A stretch of 64,000 nt of DNA, taken from Myxococcales bacterium (GTDB lineage Bacteria; Myxococcota_A; Polyangia; Polyangiales; Houyiibacteriaceae). The notes below the pieces were generated by a model. It was given only the letters and a program-made list of their open reading frames with translations. It was not told the origin of the DNA and searched no databases. Positions 18,943-27,048 of this stretch are shown one piece after another; position 1 is the stretch's first letter, and every line of letters begins with the position of its first letter. The DNA lies in NCBI GenBank assembly GCA_019637115.1, contig JAHBWH010000002.1, forward strand, positions 1 to 64,000, read 5' to 3'. The translations under genes and the position numbers were made by a program.

Positions 18943-20506
18943 CACACGCGGCCGGGCGACCGTCGGCCGCGTTCAGGCAGCTCCCGCTGCTCGCGCACCA
19001 GCCGCAGAAGCCGTTGCGGTTGCAGCTGTCGCAACCGGCGAGCGCGCCGCAGTCGATGCAGCTCGCGCGGCTGTCCTGCCACGACTCGCCACACTCGGCC
19101 CGGCGGCGGTCGCTCATGCAGACGCCGGTCGCCTCGCAGAAGCCGCAGCCGGCGGAGGCGTTGCACGAATCGCAATCGGCGAAGGCCGCGCAGCGCTCGT
19201 CCGCCGTGGTCGGGTCCGCGGGATCCACCGGATCGGTCGGCGCGTCGTCGCACCAGGGCAGCGCCACGGCGCCCTCCCCGCGGCGCTGGGCCGTGAAGCT
19301 CCGCTCTTCGTTCAGGGTGGCGAACGTGCGCGAGAAGAACCCGAGGTCGACGCCGAGCTCGCCGCGCAGGTGCGCGCGACCGGAGACGCTCGCCTCCCAC
19401 TCGTAGGTGCACGCGAGGTCGTCGGTGCGGAAGGACGCGCGCGCCTCGAGCTCGGCGCCGGCGCGCGGCAGCTGCAGAAAGTTCACGTCGAGCGCGAAGA
19501 AGACGCCCGCGTGCGCGCGGAGCTCCGCCTCCGCGTGCCCGCCCTCGGAGAGCTGGACGTCGACGCTCGCGTCGCGCTCGAGCGCGCTCGTGGCGCGCAC
19601 GCCGCGGCCTCGCTCGTAGAGCACGCCGAGCGTGAGATCGGCGGAGGCGACGACGGTCGTCGTGACCCGCGAGGGCTCGACCTTCACGAGCGCGTTCGCC
19701 GTGAACGTCGGCGTGATCCGCAGGCTCACGCTGAGCGGGAGCGGCCCGACGCGGAAGCGCTTCTCCCACACCCGCGCGCCGATCCGGACGCCGCGCGCGT
19801 TGAGCGCCTCGAGCACGTCCACCGCGCAGCGCGCGTCGAGGTCCCCCTCGGTCTCGAGCACGACCGTCAGGATCACACCGCCGGTCGCAGTGACGCCTGC
19901 CTTGCGGACGCCGAGCAGCCCCTCGCGCTCGAAGACGAAGTCCGTGCCGATGCTCGAGGTCTCGAGCTCGTGCGAGACGCGGAGCGACGCGCCGCCGAGC
20001 CCCTCGCAGAACCCGGCGCCGTCGAGGATCTCGCGGGGCACGAGGTCGAAGCGGCCGCCCAGCGGGCTGACGAGCCCACCGACGTCGCCCTCGACGAGGA
20101 TCTCCGCGGCGTCGGGCTCGAGCTGGACGCGGAAGGCGCCGTCCTCGATGACCTCGTCGAGGCCCACGGGCTCGAAGCGCACGAGGCGGTCGTCACCCGC
20201 GGCCTCGACCTCGAGCACGCGCCCCATGTAGCCGCGGCCCTCGTTGCCCACGATGACCGCGCCGATCCCGATGGGCCGCTCGGGTGCGCCCGCGTAGACG
20301 AAACGAAGTCGGCCGTCGTCCTCGAAGCGGACCTCGAGCAGGCGGGCGTCGTCGCTCGGCACGACGACGTCGTCGGCCAGAACGAGTGGCCGCTCGATGG
20401 TCGCGATCACGCCCTCGGGCGTCGGCTCGTGGGCGGGGGTCTCCGCTGCGCACGCGGCGGAGAGGGCGAGAGCGAGGACGAGGACAGACCAGGCGTGGCG
20501 CTTCAT
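18902..20506 (-). CDS. Lipoprotein with C-terminal cysteine-rich (PSI-like) modules, paralogue of the 1390-2976 gene
   Basis: A 534-residue predicted lipoprotein with a signal sequence and lipobox ending LSAAC. Like the protein encoded at 1390-2976, it has an N-terminal segment on a stated quantity (ERPLVLADDVVVPSDDARLLEV, similar in layout to the paralogue), a long beta-rich middle, and a cysteine-rich C-terminus with CDSCNASAGCGFC and CDSCNRNGFCGWC. The two C-termini are clearly homologous, and both end ASCG. The start at 20506 begins the signal peptide. The gene end is repeated twice in the DNA beyond the stop codon. The function is unknown. Confidence 0.75.
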   Translation of the reverse strand: MKRHAWSVLVLALALSAACAAETPAHEPTPEGVIATIERPLVLADDVVVPSDDARLLEVRFEDDGRLRFVYAGAPERPIGIGAVIVGNEGRGYMGRVLEVEAAGDDRLVRFEPVGLDEVIEDGAFRVQLEPDAAEILVEGDVGGLVSPLGGRFDLVPREILDGAGFCEGLGGASLRVSHELETSSIGTDFVFEREGLLGVRKAGVTATGGVILTVVLETEGDLDARCAVDVLEALNARGVRIGARVWEKRFRVGPLPLSVSLRITPTFTANALVKVEPSRVTTTVVASADLTLGVLYERGRGVRATSALERDASVDVQLSEGGHAEAELRAHAGVFFALDVNFLQLPRAGAELEARASFRTDDLACTYEWEASVSGRAHLRGELGVDLGFFSRTFATLNEERSFTAQRRGEGAVALPWCDDAPTDPVDPADPTTADERCAAFADCDSCNASAGCGFCEATGVCMSDRRRAECGESWQDSRASCIDCGALAGCDSCNRNGFCGWCASSGSCLNAADGRPAACEPIDWSTNVASCG

Positions 20507-20714
20507 GCCCAGCCATGGAGCAAGACGTAGGCCAGACGCCCACATCGATTTTTCCCGTGATTGTGGTTCGCGACGGTGACCTTGGACCCCAGCGCGCGGC
20601 ACCACGAGGAAGGTTCGGCTCTGGTCGAGAGACCCCACCCATGGCCCCACCCGAGACCGTGCGCCGACGCTTGCGGTTCGGGTCAAGCCATCCACTCGTG
20701 CCGGCCCCATGCGC

Positions 20715-21665
20715 TCAGGGCTGCAGGAGGAACTCCGCGACGATCGGGTTGTGGTCGCTCGCGACGTCGACCTCCGGCCCCTGGAGGATGCGGACGTTCG
20801 CGCGCTCGTCCGCCACGGTCGCGTTGGCGAAGACGTAGTCGAGCTGGAGCCGGCGGCCGCCGAAGACGAACGTCCAGCGCGCGTCGGCGGGCACGGCCAA
20901 GGTCACGTCATGGAAGAAGTCGCCTTCAACGATGGCCCGGACTGGCGGGGTCCCCGGCTCGTCGTTCAGGTCGCCGACGATCAGCACCCTCGGCGTGCCA
21001 ACCTCGACGCGACGCTCGGCGATCCGGCGGGCGTAGGCGGCCTCGGCGAGCCGGCGATCGTCCCCGCCGTCGCCCGAGCGCGAGCGAAGGTGCAGGTTCA
21101 TGATCCCGACGGGGAACCCTCCGGGCTCGATAAAGAGCTCGTAGGCGTCGCGCGTGAAGAAGTACTCCTCGCCCGTCGCGGGGCTCGGGAAGCGGGCGCC
21201 GACGTGGCTGACCACGTTGCTGGCCCGATAGCGGGAGAGATACCCGACGTTGATGCCGCGCGGATCGAAGCTCGTGCTGGCGTGCCAATCGACGTAGCCG
21301 AGGTCGGGCACCGCCATCGCGAGACGCTGCAAGAGGGCGACGTTCTCGACCTCCTGAAGCGCGACGACGTCGGCGTCCAGGGCGCGGAGCACGCGCGCGA
21401 GGTCGCGGATCTTCTGCTCGACCTCGGCCCGCGTGAAGACCATGTCCTCCTTGTCGGGGTCGTCGGTCTCATCAAAGAAGTTCTCGACGTTCCACGTGGC
21501 GACCCGTAGCGAGATCGGTGCGAGCGGCCCGATGTCGATCGGCGCGTCGCTCGCGCCCGCGTCGTGGGCCACGTCATCGTCCCCACACGCCACGAGCACG
21601 CAGAGCGCGAGCGCGAGCGAGGGGAAGCAGGCCCCTCGCGACCGGAGCGATGCCGCGCGCCTCAA
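20715..21665 (-). CDS. Secreted endonuclease/exonuclease/phosphatase-fold lipoprotein
   Basis: A 316-residue protein with a lipoprotein signal (lipobox LVAC near residue 27) and the complete EEP (DNase I-like) metallophosphoesterase motifs: ATWNVENFF, LQEVEN, the MNLHLRS strand, GDLNDEP and the terminal SDHNPIV. Members hydrolyse phosphodiesters in nucleic acids or lipids with Mg2+; an envelope or extracellular nuclease is the simplest reading. The start is a TTG that overlaps the TGA of the TerB-like gene (TTGA), so it is probably translated by coupling. The two genes form a short operon. Confidence 0.85.
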   Translation of the reverse strand: MRRAASLRSRGACFPSLALALCVLVACGDDDVAHDAGASDAPIDIGPLAPISLRVATWNVENFFDETDDPDKEDMVFTRAEVEQKIRDLARVLRALDADVVALQEVENVALLQRLAMAVPDLGYVDWHASTSFDPRGINVGYLSRYRASNVVSHVGARFPSPATGEEYFFTRDAYELFIEPGGFPVGIMNLHLRSRSGDGGDDRRLAEAAYARRIAERRVEVGTPRVLIVGDLNDEPGTPPVRAIVEGDFFHDVTLAVPADARWTFVFGGRRLQLDYVFANATVADERANVRILQGPEVDVASDHNPIVAEFLLQP

Positions 21666-22045
21666 GTCAGCTCGAGCAGGCGCTTCGCGCGCACCTCGGC
21701 GGCGCGCATGATCTCGCCCGCTTCGTCGGCCGGCAGGCGGAGGCGCTCGATGAGCTTGGCGAGGATCTCGCGCTCGCTGTCGCTCTGTTCGCCGTCGACG
21801 AAGCTGAGGATGACCGCGTGCTGCAGCAGCTGACGGCGATCGGAGGCGCTGAGCTCGGTGAGCGGGATCTCGTCGATCGTCCGCGCCGTCTTCGCGTACT
21901 CGCGCAGCGCGTCCGCGTCCTCACCCGCGATCTCGAAGGCCGCGAGCAGCGCCTCGATGACCTCGGTCTCGCCGTCGTCCACTCGGCCGTCCGCCCAAGC
22001 GACGGCGACGAGCGATTTGATCATCGCTTCTTGGTAGTCCTGCAT
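21662..22045 (-). CDS. TerB-like (tellurite-resistance TerB family) helical protein
   Basis: A 127-residue all-helical protein. The sequence AVAWADGRVDDGETEVIEALL and SFVDGEQSDSEREILAKL show the paired acidic DGxxxxxE motifs of TerB/DjlA-N-like proteins, which bind metal ions or act as scaffolds near the membrane. There is no signal peptide. The ATG at 22045 is chosen because conserved sequence starts there; a GCTACGCT word sits 9 nt upstream in place of a Shine-Dalgarno. It is followed by a nuclease gene with an overlapping start. No ter operon surrounds it, so a tellurite link should not be assumed. Confidence 0.82.
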   Translation of the reverse strand: MQDYQEAMIKSLVAVAWADGRVDDGETEVIEALLAAFEIAGEDADALREYAKTARTIDEIPLTELSASDRRQLLQHAVILSFVDGEQSDSEREILAKLIERLRLPADEAGEIMRAAEVRAKRLLELT

Positions 22046-22054
22046 CTCGAGCGC

Positions 22055-22060
22055 AGCGTA
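22055..22060 (-). promoter_or_regulatory. Putative -10 element of a near-leaderless promoter (TerB-like gene)
   Basis: Read leftward, TACGCT (in GCTACGCT) ends 9 nt before the ATG at 22045. There is no Shine-Dalgarno between them. Confidence 0.45.
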
Positions 22061-22232
22061 GCAAGCCCGCCCGCGCGCCGGAAGCTTCCGATGAGCCCGG
22101 ACGGGCGGATCCGCCATGGCTCCCCCGCCACTCGCCGCCACCTCGGACGCCACCTCTCGGACGCCTGTCCGCGTCGGGTGTCCCCCGTCGCCGAGGGCCT
22201 ACGAGCGCGCACGACCGTCGCGGCCCGCCACG

Positions 22233-22808
22233 ATGCATGGCACCATGTTTCGTATGGGCCCGGACGAAGGCTTCCTGCTCGTGGCGACTCCCCAGGCGGA
22301 GACCGAGCACCGTGAGACGGTGGTGCTCGTCGCCGTCCACGGGGACGAGGGCTCCCTCGGCTTCGTCCTCAACCGCCCGAGCGCCTGCACCTTGGCCGAG
22401 GCGATGGTCAACCTCGGCATCGAAGGTCGGGTCGCGCCCGACCGCCTCGCCTTCTTCGGCGGGCGCACGCGACCGGACATCGGCTGGATGCTCTTCGACG
22501 CGCGCGCCTGCGTCGAGCCCGAGGACAGCTGCCTGCTCTCCCCCGAGGTCGGCGTGACCGCCGCGGCCGACGCGATGGGGGCGATCCTCTCGGTCAACGC
22601 GCCCGCCCTGCTCTTGCTCGGCCACGTGACGTGGGAGCCCGGCGACCTGGACGACGAGATCGCTTCCGGCGCTTGGATCCGCGCGCCCTTCGTCGACCCG
22701 AGGTTGGTCTTCGAGACGCCCATCGCGCGCCGCTGGAGCGACGCGACCTGCGACGTCCTCGGCATGCCGCGCCCATGGCTCGGCGTCGCCCGCTTCGCGA
22801 CGGCCTGA
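22233..22808 (+). CDS. YqgE/AlgH family protein (UPF0301)
   Basis: A 191-residue protein of the YqgE/AlgH (DUF179) family. It shows the typical order: GFLLVATP, HGDEGSLGFVLNRPS, FFGGRTRPDIGWMLF, then LLLGHVTWEPGDLDDEI with the conserved aromatic-Gly-Gln-Leu equivalent, and an acidic surface throughout. The family is widespread and of unclear biochemical function; a regulatory role has been proposed for AlgH. The start could be 22233, 22245 or 22254; the first is given. It is divergent from the TerB gene and convergent with the AztD-like gene. Confidence 0.88.
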   Translation: MHGTMFRMGPDEGFLLVATPQAETEHRETVVLVAVHGDEGSLGFVLNRPSACTLAEAMVNLGIEGRVAPDRLAFFGGRTRPDIGWMLFDARACVEPEDSCLLSPEVGVTAAADAMGAILSVNAPALLLLGHVTWEPGDLDDEIASGAWIRAPFVDPRLVFETPIARRWSDATCDVLGMPRPWLGVARFATA

Positions 22809-22918
22809 CACGGAGCGTGCCCCGGGGGTCAGAGACGCCCGACTCGAGCGCGACGACGCTTACGGCCGGACGCTGACGCCCGACGCGCACGGCCGACGTC
22901 GACGCGACGCGTACGCCC

Positions 22919-22960
22919 GACGCGTGCGAGCCGCAGCCCGAGGGCCGCGGCTCACGCGTC
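22919..22960 (-). terminator. GC-rich hairpin after the AztD-like gene
   Basis: GACGCGTGCGAGCCGC and GCGGCTCACGCGTC pair with one small bulge around a GCCC/GGGC inner stem, 10 nt after the stop codon of the leftward gene. The flanking 22820-22918 region is rich in CGACGCG words and shows no gene. Confidence 0.6.
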
Positions 22961-22970
22961 ACGTCACCAC

Positions 22971-24218
22971 TCAGTGCGAGTGGCCGCCGTGTCCCTCCTC
23001 GTAGTCGGGCGAGACCGAGAGCGCGACGATCGAACCCGGCGCGCCGGGGAGCGCGATCTCGCGCTCGATCTCCCACTCCTCGGTGTGGATCTCCCGGACC
23101 CGCGAGCCCGCGGGGTCGGAGACGTAGACCCGATGCGCGCCGACCGAGAGCTGCGGACGCGGGGTGGCCGTCGCGTCGAACGCGGCGACGACCGCGAGCG
23201 GAGCGCCAGCGGGGCTCAGGTCCGGCTCGAGGCGGTGCAGGTTGCCGTCCACGGTCAGCACGATCACGTGCTCGCCATGCATGTCGAAGGTCAGCCCTCG
23301 CTGGCGCGCCGGGAGGGTCACGGGCGTCCCGAAGCTGCGCGCCGCGGGATCGATCCGCACGAGTCCGTCGGTGCCCCAGTTGCCGATGAACACCTCGCCG
23401 CGCGCCCAGAGCGAGCCCACGCGCGTGCCCTCGGGAGTCCCCGCCGGGTTGTCGATCTTGAAGAAGTCGAAGTGGTCGTCGTGGAAACGCGCCACGAGCA
23501 CGCCATCGGCGCAGCCGAAGAGCACGTATTCACCGCCGGCGGCCTGCCCATGCAGACCGGGGCACGGGCCCTCCGACTCCGGCTCGCCATCCAGCGCGTC
23601 GATCTCCCAGACGCCGACGCGGTCGGGCCGGGCGCGCTCCTCGGGATCCGCGGGCGCGTCGGCGATCGACGCCAACACGTGCCCGAACGCAGGCATCGCG
23701 AGGCCGTGATGAGCCACGCCGGTCTCGAGCCGCCAGCGAGTCAGACTGCCCGCCGACAACGAACGCTCGAGCAGGATCTCCACCGCACCGGAGCCGTCGT
23801 AGAAGACCGCGACGTTGCCCTGATGGCGGGTGAAGTGGGTGGGGGTCGCGCCTTCGAAGCGCGTGTCCAAGAGGGAGGGCGCCCGCTTCTCGACGTGGAA
23901 ATGGTCCCCATGCGATTCGAGGAGGATCCCCTGGTCGACGACGTGGACGACGTCGTCGTTGCGCTGCAGGACGTAGCCGTACCGCCCGTGCACCTCGCCG
24001 TAGAGCGTGGCCGGGCCTGAGACGTTCAACGTACCGACGAGCGTCGGCTGCGCCCCGTCGAGGTCCCACACCCAAACGGTGGGCTCCGTCGCGTGCGCGA
24101 CGAGGAGCCGACCCCGAGTGATGTCCTCATCATGGTCGCCGTCGTGGTCGTGGTCGTGGCCACACCCGCTCGCCAGCGCCGCCGCCATCAGGCACGAAAG
24201 CCAAGCTGCTGTCTTCAT
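22971..24218 (-). CDS. AztD-like His-rich beta-propeller lipoprotein, probable zinc chaperone
   Basis: A 415-residue lipoprotein (lipobox ASGC near residue 19) followed at once by the His/Asp run GHDHDHDGDHDED. The body has repeated strands of a propeller (LLVAHATEPTVWVWDLDG and similar) with further His clusters (HGDHFHVEK, FHDDHFDFFKI) and a His-rich tail GHGGHSH. This matches the design of AztD, a periplasmic zinc metallochaperone with a His-rich flexible segment on a beta-propeller. It is divergent from a TonB-dependent receptor with only 157 bp between starts, which fits a zinc acquisition locus. A good Shine-Dalgarno (AGGGAGAG) precedes the ATG at 24218. The metal assignment is inference. 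Confidence 0.7.
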   Translation of the reverse strand: MKTAAWLSCLMAAALASGCGHDHDHDGDHDEDITRGRLLVAHATEPTVWVWDLDGAQPTLVGTLNVSGPATLYGEVHGRYGYVLQRNDDVVHVVDQGILLESHGDHFHVEKRAPSLLDTRFEGATPTHFTRHQGNVAVFYDGSGAVEILLERSLSAGSLTRWRLETGVAHHGLAMPAFGHVLASIADAPADPEERARPDRVGVWEIDALDGEPESEGPCPGLHGQAAGGEYVLFGCADGVLVARFHDDHFDFFKIDNPAGTPEGTRVGSLWARGEVFIGNWGTDGLVRIDPAARSFGTPVTLPARQRGLTFDMHGEHVIVLTVDGNLHRLEPDLSPAGAPLAVVAAFDATATPRPQLSVGAHRVYVSDPAGSRVREIHTEEWEIEREIALPGAPGSIVALSVSPDYEEGHGGHSH

Positions 24219-24358
24219 CTCGCGCTCTCCCTTGGGCGATCGATCCTGGGTGTCGTCCACCCACGTCGCACCCTCCGTTCGATTCAGTCCTGTCGAACCG
24301 CGCCTCCCCACCTTGCGGGGCATCCGCGACGCGCTACGCATTGTGCTACTCAAGATGC

Positions 24359-24379
24359 TAATGCATCACGATTGCATGA
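24359..24379 (+). promoter_or_regulatory. 21-bp imperfect dyad overlapping the TonB-receptor start (candidate metal-regulator operator)
   Basis: TAATGCA (24359-24365), 7 nt, TGCATGA (24373-24379): the arms match as an inverted repeat in 6 of 7 positions. It is strikingly AT-rich for this genome and covers the ATG at 24376. The size and dyad form suit a Fur/Zur-type dimer, but the half-sites are not a textbook Zur box. Confidence 0.4.
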
Positions 24380-27048
24380 AGATCAAGTCGAGGGCGCGCA
24401 TTCCGTATTCTGCGGTGTGCGCGTTCGTCGCTTCGGCCCTGCAGCTCACGACGCCCCTCGCCCCCGCGGTCGCGCAGCCCGTCGCCCCGACCCTGCTCGA
24501 GCCCGCCCCCGCTCTCCCCGCCGTCGCGCCCGACGGTGCACACGTCGAGCTCTTCCTCCAGATCGAGGCGGACGGCGCATTGAGCGCCGTCGACGTCGAC
24601 GCGATTAGCGCCCCAGACGCAGCGCGGGCGTGGGTCGAGGCCCGCGCGATCGAGGCCGCACGCGCGCTACGCTTCGCGCCCGCGCGGGTCGACGGGGAGC
24701 CCGTCGCGGTCCGAATCCGTTTCGTCGTCACCTTCCCCGCGCCCGAGCCTGGAGTCGCGGCGCAGGACGACCGGGAACCCCGAGCCGACACGGCTACTGC
24801 GCGCGAGGATCCGGAGGCCGCCGCGCCGAGCGATGCGAGCGCGAGCGAGCGGAACGAGCGGAACGAGCGGAACGAGCGGAACGAGCGGAACGAGGCGAGC
24901 GAGCCGACCGACGACGACGATGACGAAGACGCCCTCGGCGACGGCCCCGAGGGCCCCGGCTTCGGCGCGGAGGCCGTCGTCGATCCGAACCGACGCACAC
25001 GCGAGGCGACGAGCGCGAGCGATCTCGACATCGAGGTCGGCGGCCTCCGCCGGGTCCCGCGCATGACGGCGCAGTCCTTCCTCACGCTCGCGCCCGGCAT
25101 GCTCCTCACGCAGCACGGCGCCGAGGGCCACGCGATGTCGATGTTCCTGCGGGGCTTCGACGCCGCCGAGGGCGAAGACCTCGAGCTCCTCGTCGACGGC
25201 CTGCCGCTCAACGAGATCTCGAACGCGCACGGGCACGGCTACGCCGACATGACCTTCGTCATCCCGCAGGCCATCCGCGGCGTGCGGATGATCCAAGGGC
25301 CCTTCGATCCGATGCAGGGCGACTTCGCGACCGCGGGCACCGCGGAGCTCGTCCTCGGCTTCCCCGAGGATCAACGCGGGGTGCACCTCTCGCTCGGCTA
25401 CGGCCGCTTCGGCGAGACGCGCCTCTTCTCGGCGTGGGCGCCAGCGGGCGAGCGCGAGGGGACCTTCGGCGCGTTCGCCTTCAACCGCGGCGACGGCTTC
25501 GGCCCGAACCGCGCGTTCCGCAACGGCTCGGTGATGCTGCGTTACGAGCACGCGCTCGACGCGAAGACGATCGTGCACGCGCTCGGCTTCGGGGCGCTCG
25601 CGAGCTTCCGCAGCGCCGGCGTGGTCCGCGAGGACGACGTGCGGCTCGGGCGCATGAGCAACTGCGGCCCGAGCCCGGAGGAGCAGCTCTTCTGCTTCTA
25701 CGATCCCAACCAAGGCGGCAGCAGCGGCCGCGGCGGGGCGACGCTCGGCCTGCGCCGTCAGACGGGCAACCGCCGCCTCGAGCTCGCGCTCGGCGCGCAA
25801 CGCCGCAACCTCCGCCTGCAGGAGAACTTCACGGGCTTCGTCACCGACCCGCGCACGGACGGCGGCCCTCAGCGCGGCGACAACCTCGATCAGCGCTACG
25901 AGGCGACCACGCTCTTCGCGCGGGGACGCTACGCGCTTCGCGCGCTGGCCTTCGGGCAACGGCAGGATCTCGAGGTCGGCATGGTCCTGCGCCACGACGC
26001 CGCCGAGACGCTCGCCGACCGCCGCCGCGACCGCCTCGCCGTGCCCTACCGAACGGAGTTCGATCGCGCGGTGCGCCAGACGCACGTCGGCGCGTACCTG
26101 CGGGGCGACGTCCGACCGACCGCGTGGCTCTCGCTGCTCGGTGGCGCGCGCGTCGACTACTTCGGCTTCGACGTCGTCGACCGCAATTTCCCCCCGATGG
26201 ACGCGATCGGAGAGCGCCTCCCGCGCGCGGCCTATTCGGCGCACGGGGTCGCCGTCTCGCCTCGCGGCACCCTCCGGCTGCGGCTCCTCGAGGGCCTCGA
26301 CTGGATCACCGCCTTCGGCCTCGGCGCGCGCTCGAGCGACGCGGCCGCCCTCTCGGAGGCCGAGCTCGCGCCCTTCGCGCGGGTCACGGCGCTCGAGTCG
26401 GGCCTCGTCTTCGAGCGGGAGCTGGCGGGCGTCGCCCTCGAAGGCCGCCTCACGGCGTTCGCGACGCGCATCTCGCAGGACCTCGTCTTCGACCCCACGG
26501 CGGGCCGCAACTCGGTGCTCGGCCCGTCGGCGCGCTCGGGCGCGGCGCTGCAGGCACGCGCGCGCATCGGCGACTGGCTCGACGTCCAAGGCAGCGTGAC
26601 GTACACGCGCGGCCACCTGCAGACGGCGGACGCGGGGACCTTCGCGCTCTTCGACGGCCCCCGCCTCCCCTTCGTGCCGGCGTGGCTCGCGCGCCTCGAC
26701 GCCGTCGCGCGCCACGAGCTCGACATCGGCGGGCAGCCCTTCTCCGGCAGCGCGGCGCTCGGCTTCACGCACGTCGGCAAGCGCCCCCTCCCCTTCGCGC
26801 AGCTCGCCGACCCCTACACGCTCGTCGATCTCGCGCTCTCGGTCGGCTGGCGCACGTACGAGCTCGGCCTGACGCTGCAGAACCTCTTCGACGCGCGCTA
26901 CCGCAGCACCGAGCTGCATTACGCCTCGAACTTCCGCGACCCCTCGCTGCCGGCCTCGATGACGCCGACGCGCCACTACTCCGTCGGTGCGCCCCGGACC
27001 TTCCTGGTCACGCTGAGCGGTCGCTTCGCTGGCGAGCCGGAGCCCTGA
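24376..27048 (+). CDS. TonB-dependent outer-membrane receptor with N-terminal TonB-C-like domain, probable zinc/metal uptake
   Basis: An 890-residue receptor with a signal peptide (residues 1-34, ending in PAVAQ). Residues 45-120 resemble a TonB C-terminal-type domain (FLQIEADGALSAVDV and ALRFAPARVDGEPVAVRIRF). A charged linker follows with five ERN repeats and an Asp/Glu run, then the plug (RRVPRMTAQSFLTLAPGM, then FLRGFDAAEGEDLELLVDGL and HGHGY) and a 22-strand-type barrel ending with an aromatic residue region. A TonB-like domain fused ahead of a receptor is found in some myxobacteria and Bacteroidetes. ATG at 24361 or 24355 is also possible; 24376 gives the best signal peptide. The stop overlaps the next gene (TGATG). 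Confidence 0.82.
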   Translation: MKIKSRARIPYSAVCAFVASALQLTTPLAPAVAQPVAPTLLEPAPALPAVAPDGAHVELFLQIEADGALSAVDVDAISAPDAARAWVEARAIEAARALRFAPARVDGEPVAVRIRFVVTFPAPEPGVAAQDDREPRADTATAREDPEAAAPSDASASERNERNERNERNERNEASEPTDDDDDEDALGDGPEGPGFGAEAVVDPNRRTREATSASDLDIEVGGLRRVPRMTAQSFLTLAPGMLLTQHGAEGHAMSMFLRGFDAAEGEDLELLVDGLPLNEISNAHGHGYADMTFVIPQAIRGVRMIQGPFDPMQGDFATAGTAELVLGFPEDQRGVHLSLGYGRFGETRLFSAWAPAGEREGTFGAFAFNRGDGFGPNRAFRNGSVMLRYEHALDAKTIVHALGFGALASFRSAGVVREDDVRLGRMSNCGPSPEEQLFCFYDPNQGGSSGRGGATLGLRRQTGNRRLELALGAQRRNLRLQENFTGFVTDPRTDGGPQRGDNLDQRYEATTLFARGRYALRALAFGQRQDLEVGMVLRHDAAETLADRRRDRLAVPYRTEFDRAVRQTHVGAYLRGDVRPTAWLSLLGGARVDYFGFDVVDRNFPPMDAIGERLPRAAYSAHGVAVSPRGTLRLRLLEGLDWITAFGLGARSSDAAALSEAELAPFARVTALESGLVFERELAGVALEGRLTAFATRISQDLVFDPTAGRNSVLGPSARSGAALQARARIGDWLDVQGSVTYTRGHLQTADAGTFALFDGPRLPFVPAWLARLDAVARHELDIGGQPFSGSAALGFTHVGKRPLPFAQLADPYTLVDLALSVGWRTYELGLTLQNLFDARYRSTELHYASNFRDPSLPASMTPTRHYSVGAPRTFLVTLSGRFAGEPEP
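24850..24894 (+). repeat. 9-bp tandem repeat encoding RNE units
   Basis: Five perfect copies of CGGAACGAG lie in frame in the TonB-receptor gene, giving the charged linker RNERNERNERNERNE between the TonB-like domain and the plug. Confidence 0.95.

Noticed and set aside
21662-22045. Tellurite-resistance function for the TerB-like gene
   Set aside because: Only the helical TerB fold is supported; there are no other ter genes nearby.
24359-24379. Confident Zur box
   Set aside because: The dyad size fits but the half-sites do not match a known Zur consensus, and part lies over the start codon; it is kept only as a candidate operator.
24667-26976. 769-residue open frame on the minus strand inside the TonB receptor gene
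   Set aside because: It has no motifs and shows biased Arg/Glu/Ala composition, opposite a gene with a clear plug and barrel.
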